Below, piece by piece: positions 1-5,405 of a stretch of DNA of 5,889 nucleotides. How positions within the stretch are numbered: the first letter of the stretch is position 1; the number at the start of each line of letters is the position of its first letter. The DNA lies in contig QHXD01000451.1 of the NCBI GenBank assembly GCA_003223895.1, positions 1 to 5,889 of the forward strand. The letters run 5' to 3'. The notes below the pieces were generated by a model. That model saw nothing but the letters and a program-made list of their open reading frames with translations, did no database searches and was not told the DNA's origin. This DNA is from Acidobacteriota bacterium (GTDB lineage: Bacteria; Acidobacteriota; Terriglobia; 20CM-2-55-15). Made by a program: the position numbers and the translations under genes.

Positions 1-252
1 AGCCTGGAGCAGAGCGGGCATTTCCCGGATCTCGCTTTGGAAATGATGCGCGTCGGTGAACAGACCGGATCGCTGCCCGAGATGTTGAATCACGTGGCCG
101 ACTTTTATGATGAGGATGTGGACCTCCGATCCACAGCTCTGTTGAGCTGGGTCGAGCCCATCATCCTGATCTTCGTGGCCGTGTTCATAGCGACGATCCT
201 GATTTCGCTGTATATGCCGATATTCAGCATTCGTGGTTCGATGCAAACATGA
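1..252 (+). CDS. gspF: GspF/PilC family inner-membrane platform protein, C-terminal part (5' truncated by window)
   Basis: Frame 1 is open from the first base to the TGA at 250-252, giving the last 83 residues; the true start lies upstream. GspF/PilC is the polytopic inner-membrane platform that couples the cytoplasmic ATPase to pseudopilin assembly. Visible family features are the stretch FPDLALEMMRVGEQTGSLPE, matching the conserved 'M-x-VGE-x-TG-x-L' signature of the second cytoplasmic domain, then a short helix ending in VADFYDEDV. After that come the WVEPIILIF segment that starts the last transmembrane helix (about window residues 55-75) and the typical LYMPIFS end. An internal TTG or ATG near 37-45 is only an in-frame codon, not the start, because family homology continues upstream of it. 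The stop overlaps the next start (ATGA, 249-252), so it is probably co-translated with the ATPase gene. The family call is firm; T2SS GspF versus T4P PilC cannot be decided from this fragment. Confidence 0.93.
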   Translation, partial: SLEQSGHFPDLALEMMRVGEQTGSLPEMLNHVADFYDEDVDLRSTALLSWVEPIILIFVAVFIATILISLYMPIFSIRGSMQT

Positions 253-1853
253 AACAAATTACCGAAAGCAAAGAGAAAGATCGCGCCGCGGCGCAACAGC
301 TCGCCCAGCGCTATCGTTACGAGTTCGTCGACCTGAAGGGTGCTCATATGGACCTGGAGTTATTCCATTCGATCCAGGTCGATCTGATGTTTCGTTATAA
401 CTTCGTCCCGCTGCGGGTGGAAGGACATGCGCTCGTCGTGGCGATGGCCGATCCGAGCGATCTCATCGTTATCGATGAAGTTTCCGCCCTCCTGGGCCGG
501 CCGCTGATCATTAACGTCGCGCCGCTTTCCGAGATTCAGGACCTCCTGAAGAAATCGGAATCGTCCCAGCGAATGCTCGAGGAGGCTACCGAAGGCTTCA
601 AGCTCGAAGTGATCCGCGAAAACGAATCCGGCGAAGAAACGATCACGATCGAGAAGATCACGCAGGAAGAGTCGAGTCCGATCATCCGTCTCGTCGATAC
701 GATCATCTTCACGGCACTCGAGCGGCGGGCGAGCGACATTCATATCGAAACGCGAGACACGGAAGTCGGGGTGAAATACCGGATCGACGGGTCGCTGGGC
801 GAAGCCATGGCGCCTATCGCGAAGGAACATCACTCGACGATCATTTCGAGAATCAAAGTCATGTCCGAGCTCGACATCTCCGAGCGCCGCGTGCCGCAGG
901 ACGGCCGCTTCAAAACGAGATACAAAGGCCGCTCGATCGACTTTCGTGTCTCGATCATGCCATCGATTCACGGAGAGGATGCGGTCGTCCGTATCCTCGA
1001 CAAGGAGACCATCAGCGAGAAGTTTCGAAACCTGAGTCTCGAGGTTGTCGGTTTCCTGGAAGAGGATCTCGTGAAGTTTCGCCGTTACATCAAGGAACCC
1101 TACGGAATGGTTCTGGTCACGGGTCCGACCGGAAGCGGCAAGACCACGACGCTTTACGCCGCCCTGATGGAGATCAAGAATGAAGAGGACAAGATCCTCA
1201 CCATTGAGGACCCCGTTGAATACCAGATCCGCGGCATCACGCAAATTCCGGTAAACGAGAAGAAGGGGCTCACTTTCGCCCGCGGTCTCCGATCCATTCT
1301 GCGTCACGATCCGGACAAGATCATGGTCGGAGAAATCCGCGACGTTGAAACCGCACAGATTGCCATCCAGTCCGCGCTCACCGGCCACCTTGTGTTCACT
1401 ACCGTCCACGCGAACAACGTCGTGGACGTTCTGGGCCGATTTCTGAACATGGGCGTCGATCCGTACAACTTCGTTTCGGCCCTCAACTGCATTCTGGCCC
1501 AGCGCCTGGTTCGGATGATCTGTTCGAACTGCAGAAAGCCGGTGCAGCATTCGGAGCAGACTTTGACGGAGTCCGGCTTAGATCTGGAGAAGTACAGGGA
1601 CTTCGTGTTTTACGAAGGCGAAGGCTGCCTCGAGTGCAACGGAAGCGGCTTTCGCGGCCGGACGGCGATCCACGAACTGCTCGATCTTTCCGACCGCATT
1701 CGCGAAATGATCACCGAGAAGAGGCCCACATCCGAAATCAAGCGCGCCGCGCATGAAGAAGGCATGAGTTCCCTGCGTGAGTCCGCCCTCGAGAAAGTTT
1801 TCTCGGGAACAACAACGCTGAAAGAAATCAATAAGGTCACGTTCATTGAGTAA
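249..1853 (+). CDS. gspE: GspE/PilB-type secretion or pilus assembly ATPase
   Basis: This 534-residue hexameric cytoplasmic motor hydrolyses ATP to drive pseudopilus or pilus assembly through the GspF-type platform. Residues about 12-100 form one T2SSE_N/MshEN-like domain (VVAMADPSDL near 63-72). Residues 137-250 are the N2-type domain, with ASDIHIE (161-167), RIDG (178-181) and ERRVPQDGR (212-220). The RecA-like core carries Walker A GPTGSGKTTT (292-301), the Asp box LTIEDPVEYQ (317-326), Walker B around IMVGEIRD (358-365) and the His box GHLVFTTVHANN (379-390). Cysteines C425/C428 and C460/C463 form the two CxxC pairs of the zinc-binding element. All catalytic motifs look intact. The ATG at 249 overlaps the upstream TGA and has no obvious Shine-Dalgarno, which fits translational coupling. 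The protein begins directly at the second half of a usual GspE N-terminal region, so it is somewhat shorter at that end. A GspE versus PilB/MshE assignment is not certain; retraction ATPases (PilT) are excluded by the zinc element and N-terminal domains. Confidence 0.97.
   Translation: MKQITESKEKDRAAAQQLAQRYRYEFVDLKGAHMDLELFHSIQVDLMFRYNFVPLRVEGHALVVAMADPSDLIVIDEVSALLGRPLIINVAPLSEIQDLLKKSESSQRMLEEATEGFKLEVIRENESGEETITIEKITQEESSPIIRLVDTIIFTALERRASDIHIETRDTEVGVKYRIDGSLGEAMAPIAKEHHSTIISRIKVMSELDISERRVPQDGRFKTRYKGRSIDFRVSIMPSIHGEDAVVRILDKETISEKFRNLSLEVVGFLEEDLVKFRRYIKEPYGMVLVTGPTGSGKTTTLYAALMEIKNEEDKILTIEDPVEYQIRGITQIPVNEKKGLTFARGLRSILRHDPDKIMVGEIRDVETAQIAIQSALTGHLVFTTVHANNVVDVLGRFLNMGVDPYNFVSALNCILAQRLVRMICSNCRKPVQHSEQTLTESGLDLEKYRDFVFYEGEGCLECNGSGFRGRTAIHELLDLSDRIREMITEKRPTSEIKRAAHEEGMSSLRESALEKVFSGTTTLKEINKVTFIE
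1833..1836 (+). promoter_or_regulatory. Shine-Dalgarno supporting the TTG start of the pilM-like gene
   Basis: AAGG lies 9 bases before the TTG at 1846, inside the last codons of the ATPase gene. It supports TTG as the real start, since the next in-frame initiation-type codon is a CTG at 1900, well inside the conserved reading frame. Confidence 0.55.
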
Positions 1854-2709
1854 GACAGTCGTCGACAGAGTCCGCGAGGTATTCAGGCCACAGGCGCCCC
1901 TGTGGGCCTGCGAAGTCACGTCGAAGCACGTTATCGTTGCCGGGGTTAATAAGAAGCGCAACCAGATTGAGGGCAAGGTGGCGACCGATGTCACTCCGGG
2001 ACCCGAAGGCCTGCGTGCCGGCGTGAGATACGCATTGAGCAATGCAGGTTTCAAGGGCTCGGAGATCGGTGTCGTCGTTCCGGACGACACCGCCCGCATC
2101 GCATTTCTGACGGCCGAGAAGCTGTCCCGCGACCCCGAGGAACAGAAAACATTCATCCGCTGGAAATTGAAGAAGACAGTCCCTTTTGACGTGGACACCG
2201 CGCAGGTCGCATTTCGAGTGCTCGGTCCGCATCCAACAGGCACAGGAGTGGACTTGCTTGTGGCGCTTTCACCGCGGTCGATCGTCCAGGAATACGAAAA
2301 TCTGTTCGATTCTCTGGGTATTCATGCCGGCATGGTTATGCCCTCGACTCTGGCAGCGTTGAATCTCTTCAACGTGCCGTCCGTTGATGCCTTGTTTTTG
2401 AAAATCGCCCCGGACTGCATCACGACGACCGTCTTTCAAAACCAGCGCATGGCGTTCTACCGGCGCATCGCAGAGACCGCTCTTTATGATGCGGTTTATC
2501 CAACGGTGATGTATTACCAGGACAAGCTTGGAGGCAAGGCGCTGGAACAATTGACCGTCTGCGGATACGACACGGATATACGATCTTCACTGGTTGAGCT
2601 TCAGGAAAGGCTCGGGCTGTCCCCCGAGCGCCTGGACCCCAAAAATGTCGACGACATTTTCAAACCGGTACTCGGGAGTGTGCACGTACTGTGGCAGAGT
2701 TTGATCTAA
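1846..2709 (+). CDS. pilM: PilM-like actin-fold protein (T4P/T2SS alignment complex, cytoplasmic)
   Basis: A 287-residue protein with no signal peptide or transmembrane segment. In T4P systems PilM is a cytoplasmic actin-like protein that binds the N-terminus of PilN and links the alignment complex to the motor; GspL supplies the equivalent domain in T2SS. The clearest family signature is FIRWKLKKTVPFDVDTAQVA (103-122), matching the PilM segment where an amphipathic 'IPF' stretch is conserved. Next is a GIHAGMVMPSTLAALNLF segment (158-175), and a C-terminal LTVCGYDTDIRSSLVELQER region (236-255) in the place of the nucleotide-binding Gly loop. The start is TTG at 1846, with an AAGG Shine-Dalgarno 9 bases upstream and an 8-base overlap with the ATPase gene; no ATG or GTG lies nearby in frame. 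It is shorter than usual PilM (about 350 residues) and its putative nucleotide-binding loops look degenerate. Position directly before the pilN-like gene supports the call. Confidence 0.85.
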   Translation: MSKTVVDRVREVFRPQAPLWACEVTSKHVIVAGVNKKRNQIEGKVATDVTPGPEGLRAGVRYALSNAGFKGSEIGVVVPDDTARIAFLTAEKLSRDPEEQKTFIRWKLKKTVPFDVDTAQVAFRVLGPHPTGTGVDLLVALSPRSIVQEYENLFDSLGIHAGMVMPSTLAALNLFNVPSVDALFLKIAPDCITTTVFQNQRMAFYRRIAETALYDAVYPTVMYYQDKLGGKALEQLTVCGYDTDIRSSLVELQERLGLSPERLDPKNVDDIFKPVLGSVHVLWQSLI

Positions 2710-3296
2710 ATCTATCGACGCGGCCTTTTCCCGCGTATCGCGTCATCAATCTGGCGATGTTGGTAGTCCTGGTGGTGCTGGCGCTCTTTTCCGTGTGGCA
2801 GGCGTCCGGTTTCGTACAGTTTTCTGCCAGGGCGCGATCCATCCGCAACGATGAACAAAGCGCGCGTGTAGAGGCCGAAGCCCTTGGAAAACACCTCACT
2901 GCACTGGAAAAAGGATTGGATCGGCCGGAAGCGGCAGCCAAACTGAATGAGATCGGATTTCTGAACTCGCTGATCGCTCGCAGGGAGCTGTCGTGGACGA
3001 AAATGTTCGCCACGCTCGAGCAGATGGTTCCCGAAAAGGTTCACCTCGTGAGTCTGAGCCCCGAGTTTCGCCCTGAAGGCGCAGTGATGTTGAGAATCCA
3101 GGTTCAGGGAAAGAGCGTCACCGACGTCAGTAATTTCGTGCATGCGCTCGAGCTCTCGCCGGTGTTTGCCGATATCAAGGTCTCGGTCGAACAAAAGCGG
3201 AGCACGGGCCCCGTTCAGGGCCCGAGCCCGAGCCAGGGTACGGATATCGATGTCAATCTGACCGCGAATTATTTTCCGCAGAAGGAATCCCGATGA
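2691..3296 (+). CDS. pilN: PilN-like inner-membrane alignment protein
   Basis: A 201-residue bitopic membrane protein. In T4P systems PilN has a short cytoplasmic N-terminus that docks on PilM, one transmembrane helix, and a periplasmic coiled coil plus ferredoxin-like domain that pairs with PilO. The cytoplasmic tip carries NLSTRPF (7-13), the position of the PilN 'INLLP' docking motif. A hydrophobic helix follows at about 18-37, then a charged predicted coiled coil (about 45-85), and the segment FLNSLIARRELSWTKMFATL (90-109), typical of this PilN branch. The ferredoxin-like part lies at about 115-167. Residues 168-183 form a Gly/Pro/Ser-rich linker before a final beta strand (IDVNLTANYF). 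The start is GTG at 2691, overlapping the upstream gene by 19 bases; the best Shine-Dalgarno, GGGAG at 2674-2678, is 12 bases away, which is long. The GspL C-terminal part is the T2SS equivalent. Confidence 0.87.
   Translation: MAEFDLNLSTRPFPAYRVINLAMLVVLVVLALFSVWQASGFVQFSARARSIRNDEQSARVEAEALGKHLTALEKGLDRPEAAAKLNEIGFLNSLIARRELSWTKMFATLEQMVPEKVHLVSLSPEFRPEGAVMLRIQVQGKSVTDVSNFVHALELSPVFADIKVSVEQKRSTGPVQGPSPSQGTDIDVNLTANYFPQKESR
3205..3224 (+). other. Perfect GC-only inverted repeat inside pilN-like gene
   Basis: Two 7-base arms, CGGGCCC (3205-3211) and GGGCCCG (3218-3224), are exact reverse complements around a 6-base loop. The hairpin falls in the codons for the Gly/Pro linker of the PilN-like protein. 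No T-tract follows, so it is not a classical terminator. It may be a by-product of Gly/Pro codons. Confidence 0.5.
3282..3286 (+). promoter_or_regulatory. Shine-Dalgarno of the pilO-like gene
   Basis: AAGGA ends 6 bases before the ATG at 3293. It is the strongest ribosome binding site in the window and fixes the pilO-like start at the ATGA overlap. Confidence 0.6.
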
Positions 3297-3859
3297 AGGT
3301 CACGTACCGGCGCCAGCGCCAACAATACTTGTTTGCGGGTCTGCTCGGCGTGTTCGCAGTCATCAATCTTCTGTTCTTCCTTATTCTGTACGCGCCCGCG
3401 CGTTCGGACTATTATCAGCTGCGGGACGCGATCGGGACGCTCCAGGGTGAAGTTTCGGCGCGGCAAAACGCCGTGGAAAGGCTCGAGAAATTGAATGCTC
3501 AGTTGGAGACATCCGGGCAGGATCGGCTCCGGCTGTACACCAGGCATTTCCTCGCCCGGGATATTGCTTACTCGCAAATACTTCCCAAGCTCGATTCGAT
3601 GGCGCAGGAGGCGGGGGTAATATCGACGCGTAAAGGATTCACCATCGACGAGGCTCCACAATACGGCCTGTATTCCGTTAAAATAACAGTACCGGTGACC
3701 GGTGGATACGCGAACGTTGTGCGGTTCATCAAAGAACTGGAAACATCAGAAACGTTCTTTATTATTAATTCGATCGACGTGCGTGGCAGTGACACATCGA
3801 CGACGGTGAACACGGATATCTCGCTCGATTTGAGACTGGAAACTTTCTTTTATCAATGA
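3293..3859 (+). CDS. pilO: PilO-like inner-membrane alignment protein
   Basis: A 188-residue bitopic protein, the usual partner of PilN in a periplasmic heterodimer; GspM is the T2SS counterpart. A basic cytoplasmic tip (KVTYRRQRQQ) precedes one transmembrane helix at about 12-33. A heptad-like coiled coil follows at about 38-73 (repeats of Leu with Gln/Glu/Arg). A ferredoxin-like domain occupies about 85-188, including YSQILPKLDSMAQEAGV (93-109) and the strand-helix GGYANVVRFIKELETS (137-152), where PilO/GspM proteins carry a conserved 'Y-x-x-l-x-x-Fl-x-x-le' pattern. It starts with ATG in the stop of pilN and ends in the start of the next gene, both ATGA overlaps. Sequence identity in this family is always low, so the call rests on topology, length, the Y-x-x-V-x-x-FI-x-x-LE pattern and gene order. 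Confidence 0.85.
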   Translation: MKVTYRRQRQQYLFAGLLGVFAVINLLFFLILYAPARSDYYQLRDAIGTLQGEVSARQNAVERLEKLNAQLETSGQDRLRLYTRHFLARDIAYSQILPKLDSMAQEAGVISTRKGFTIDEAPQYGLYSVKITVPVTGGYANVVRFIKELETSETFFIINSIDVRGSDTSTTVNTDISLDLRLETFFYQ

Positions 3860-4404
3860 GTAAAAAGGATCGGCAAAAGGTCAGCATTCTTGTGGTCTTG
3901 CTCGGGGTACTCGGGCTGACGCTGGTGCTCGCCTATCGGATGAACAAACCTGCAAGCACGGCCGCGGTGCAGTCGCCGGAAACCAAACCCGCCCCAAGCG
4001 CGCAGACTGCGACCGACGCGAAAATTCGTCTGGACGAGCTCGAGAATCAGGAAGCTGCGGACGCCGGTCGGACCAACGTGTTCCAGTATCGGGAGACGCG
4101 CGGCGCGCCGGGCAGCTCAGTTCCGGGTTCAAGCGGAATCGCTCCGCCGCCACCACCGGCGCCCGTCGTGCCGACACCGGCCCCGGGACCGATTCGGCCG
4201 ACAGTGACTCAGGGATTCGCCGTAGTGAGTTCGCCAACGCCCAAGCTCACAGCATTCCTCCAGGATGATTCGCAGCGTCATTTCAACGTGACCGTGGGCG
4301 AGGTCCTGCTGGGCCGATACCGCATTGCAACAATTACGGACACGTCGATCGAAATCGAGGATCTGCAGTTCAACCGGCGGCAAGTATTGCCGCTGCAAAA
4401 ATGA
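3856..4404 (+). CDS. PilP/GspC-like bitopic periplasmic protein
   Basis: A 182-residue protein with a basic tip (MSKKDRQK), one transmembrane helix at about 9-27 and a periplasmic remainder. A Lys/Pro/Ala stretch at 31-50 leads to RTNVFQYRE (72-80), resembling the 'R-x-PF-x-Y' motif before the folded domain of PilP and GspC. A proline-rich linker follows (PPPPPAP at 97-103). The C-terminal beta-rich domain (about 128-182) contains KLTAFLQDDSQRHFNVTVGE and ends QFNRRQVLPL, as expected for the small homology-region/PilP sandwich that contacts the secretin N-domains. Unlike classical PilP, it has no cysteine and thus no lipobox; it is anchored by a helix as GspC is. No clear Shine-Dalgarno precedes its ATG, so it probably depends on coupling to pilO (ATGA at 3856-3859). 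The fold call is an inference from layout, motif and position; PilP versus GspC stays open. Confidence 0.72.
   Translation: MSKKDRQKVSILVVLLGVLGLTLVLAYRMNKPASTAAVQSPETKPAPSAQTATDAKIRLDELENQEAADAGRTNVFQYRETRGAPGSSVPGSSGIAPPPPPAPVVPTPAPGPIRPTVTQGFAVVSSPTPKLTAFLQDDSQRHFNVTVGEVLLGRYRIATITDTSIEIEDLQFNRRQVLPLQK
4377..4393 (+). other. Perfect inverted repeat just before the pseudopilin start
   Basis: GCGGCAA (4377-4383) and TTGCCGC (4387-4393) are exact reverse complements separated by GTA, ending 7 bases before the ATG at 4401. There is no T-run, so it is not a standard terminator. It lies in the final codons of the pilP-like gene, where a Shine-Dalgarno would be expected and none is seen. It could affect translation or mRNA processing at this junction. 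Confidence 0.5.
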
Positions 4405-5405
4405 TCATGAAACATAGACGCGATGCCGGGTTTTCTCTTGCCGCATTGATTTTTTTCGCGACCGCCCTCTCTATTCTGATGGCTGCAGCGGTTCCTGCTT
4501 ATCAAATGCAGGCGAAACGGGCGCTCGAAGAAGAATTGATTTTTCGCGGTGAGGAGTACACGCGCGCGATCCAAAAGTATCAGCGAAAGTTCGGCGTCTA
4601 TCCCACGTCCATGGATCAGCTCGTCGAGACCAACGGTTTGCGCTTCGTGCGGAAGAAATACAAGGATCCAATCACCGATAAGGACTTTCGCCTGATCCTA
4701 ATCAATCCCGATGGCAGCCTCACAGGCTCGAAGACGTTCGCTCAGAACGTGAATAACCAGTCCCTGTTCGGCAACACGCAACCCTTCAACTCGCAGCCGA
4801 ACCAGCCAAACCAGCAGAATCAGGCAAACCCGTTCGGCCAGCCCAATCAGCAGAATTCGACAAACCGGCAAAATCAACCGAACCAGCCGAACCAATTCAA
4901 CCAGCCGAACCAATTCAATCAGCCGAATCAGTTCAATCAGCCAAACCAGTTCAATCAGCCGAACCAGAATCAATTTAACCAACCGAACCAGCCAAATCGA
5001 CCAAGCCAGTCGAATCCATTCGGCCAGCCGAATCAGGGTTCGTCGCAGCCTACCGGCCTGGGCGGTAGTCCGTCCGTCAGCGGCGGCATCATCGGCGTGG
5101 CATCAAACAGTTCGAAAGAATCCCTCAAGATCTATAACAACCATCAGAACTACGACGAGTGGGAGTTCTTCGCGATCCTCGGTCAGACGGGGCAGCCGGG
5201 CCAGAATAACCCGAACAACCGGAACCCGAACGCGCCCAACAACCCGAATGGCGCACCAAATCAGGGGCAAAACCCGAACCAGCCGAACGTTTTTCAGCCG
5301 CAAGGTAACACCTTTCAACCCCAGGGTAATCCCTTTCAGCCGCAAGGTAATCCTTTCCAGCCGCAGCCGAACCAGCAGCCCAACACACCGATCAAGCGGC
5401 CATGA
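4401..5405 (+). CDS. GspG-like pseudopilin with Asn/Gln/Pro-rich repeat extensions
   Basis: A 334-residue prepilin-type protein. A short basic leader (KHRRDAG) precedes the predicted prepilin peptidase cut between G10 and F11, followed by the hydrophobic helix FSLAALIFFATALSILMAAA (11-30). Mature position 5 is Ala, not the usual Glu. The amphipathic helix and small globular part span about 35-105 (EEELIFRGEEYTRAIQKYQR, 43-62; then FGVYPTSMDQLVE and KKYKDPITDK), like GspG-type pseudopilins. Residues 131-200 are a low-complexity tract, 45 of 70 residues being Asn or Gln, with tandem QFNQPN units. Residues 220-260 hold a compact segment (GGIIGVASNSSKESLKIYNN, then YDEWEFFAIL) that I recall as conserved in related acidobacterial proteins. 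Residues 263-334 are again N/P/Q/G-rich with heptad repeats. The start is ATG 4401 (ATGA overlap) or ATG 4407, two codons later; neither has a clear Shine-Dalgarno. GspG pseudopilins are usually about 140-150 residues, so this one is more than twice as long. Confidence 0.88.
   Translation: MIMKHRRDAGFSLAALIFFATALSILMAAAVPAYQMQAKRALEEELIFRGEEYTRAIQKYQRKFGVYPTSMDQLVETNGLRFVRKKYKDPITDKDFRLILINPDGSLTGSKTFAQNVNNQSLFGNTQPFNSQPNQPNQQNQANPFGQPNQQNSTNRQNQPNQPNQFNQPNQFNQPNQFNQPNQFNQPNQNQFNQPNQPNRPSQSNPFGQPNQGSSQPTGLGGSPSVSGGIIGVASNSSKESLKIYNNHQNYDEWEFFAILGQTGQPGQNNPNNRNPNAPNNPNGAPNQGQNPNQPNVFQPQGNTFQPQGNPFQPQGNPFQPQPNQQPNTPIKRP
4428..4433 (+). other. Predicted prepilin peptidase (PilD/GspO) cleavage site
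   Basis: Codons for G10 and F11 of the pseudopilin: a basic, short leader ending in Gly, then Phe and an uninterrupted hydrophobic helix. By family rule the cut falls after Gly and the new N-terminal Phe is methylated. The peptidase gene is not in the window. Confidence 0.75.
4791..5000 (+). repeat. Asn/Gln/Pro low-complexity tract in pseudopilin gene
   Basis: Codons 131-200 of the pseudopilin; by count 45 of 70 residues are Asn or Gln and most of the rest are Pro or Phe. The octapeptide NPFGQPNQ occurs once near the front (residues 143-150) and once just after the tract (205-212), framing the hexapeptide block. The codons mix CAA/CAG and AAC/AAT, so the region is repetitive at protein level more than at DNA level. 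Confidence 0.9.
4893..4988 (+). repeat. Tandem 18-bp repeat encoding QFNQPN
   Basis: Four consecutive 18-base units (4893-4910, 4911-4928, 4929-4946, 4947-4964) encode identical QFNQPN hexapeptides (residues 165-188). A six-base QN insertion (4965-4970) separates them from a fifth identical unit (4971-4988). All base differences between units are at third codon positions and silent. Confidence 0.95.
5289..5372 (+). repeat. Tandem 21-bp repeat encoding x-FQPQGN heptapeptides
   Basis: Four 21-base units at the 3' end of the pseudopilin gene encode VFQPQGN, TFQPQGN, PFQPQGN and PFQPQPN (residues 297-324). The FQPQ core is constant, while the first position and the end of the last unit vary. Synonymous differences again separate the copies. 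Confidence 0.92.

Noticed and set aside
360..1550. Long open frame on the minus strand (about 396 codons) inside the ATPase gene
   Set aside because: It lies wholly opposite a gene with every catalytic motif intact, has an Arg/Asp/His-heavy antisense composition, and shows no recognisable domain.
1578..2243. Minus-strand open frame of about 221 codons across the ATPase/pilM junction
   Set aside because: It spans two well-supported + strand genes; no family motif or ribosome binding site supports it.
3691..3704. ACCGGTG direct duplication that could be an operator
   Set aside because: It is only two 7-base copies in the middle of the pilO-like coding region, explained by Pro-Val-Thr-Gly codons, and far from any start.
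4449..4455. Run of T residues after the 4377-4393 hairpin as a terminator
   Set aside because: The T-run is over 50 bases downstream of the stem and lies in codons of the pseudopilin's hydrophobic helix; terminating there would cut the gene.
4698..4982. Minus-strand open frame rich in Leu/Val/Ile that looks like a membrane protein
   Set aside because: The hydrophobic pattern is the complement of the CAG/AAC/CCG repeat codons; it is an antisense artefact of the Q/N/P tract.
4893..4988. Possible CRISPR-like or iteron array
   Set aside because: The 18-base units are contiguous without spacers, stay in frame with the pseudopilin, and differ only silently, so they are coding repeats.
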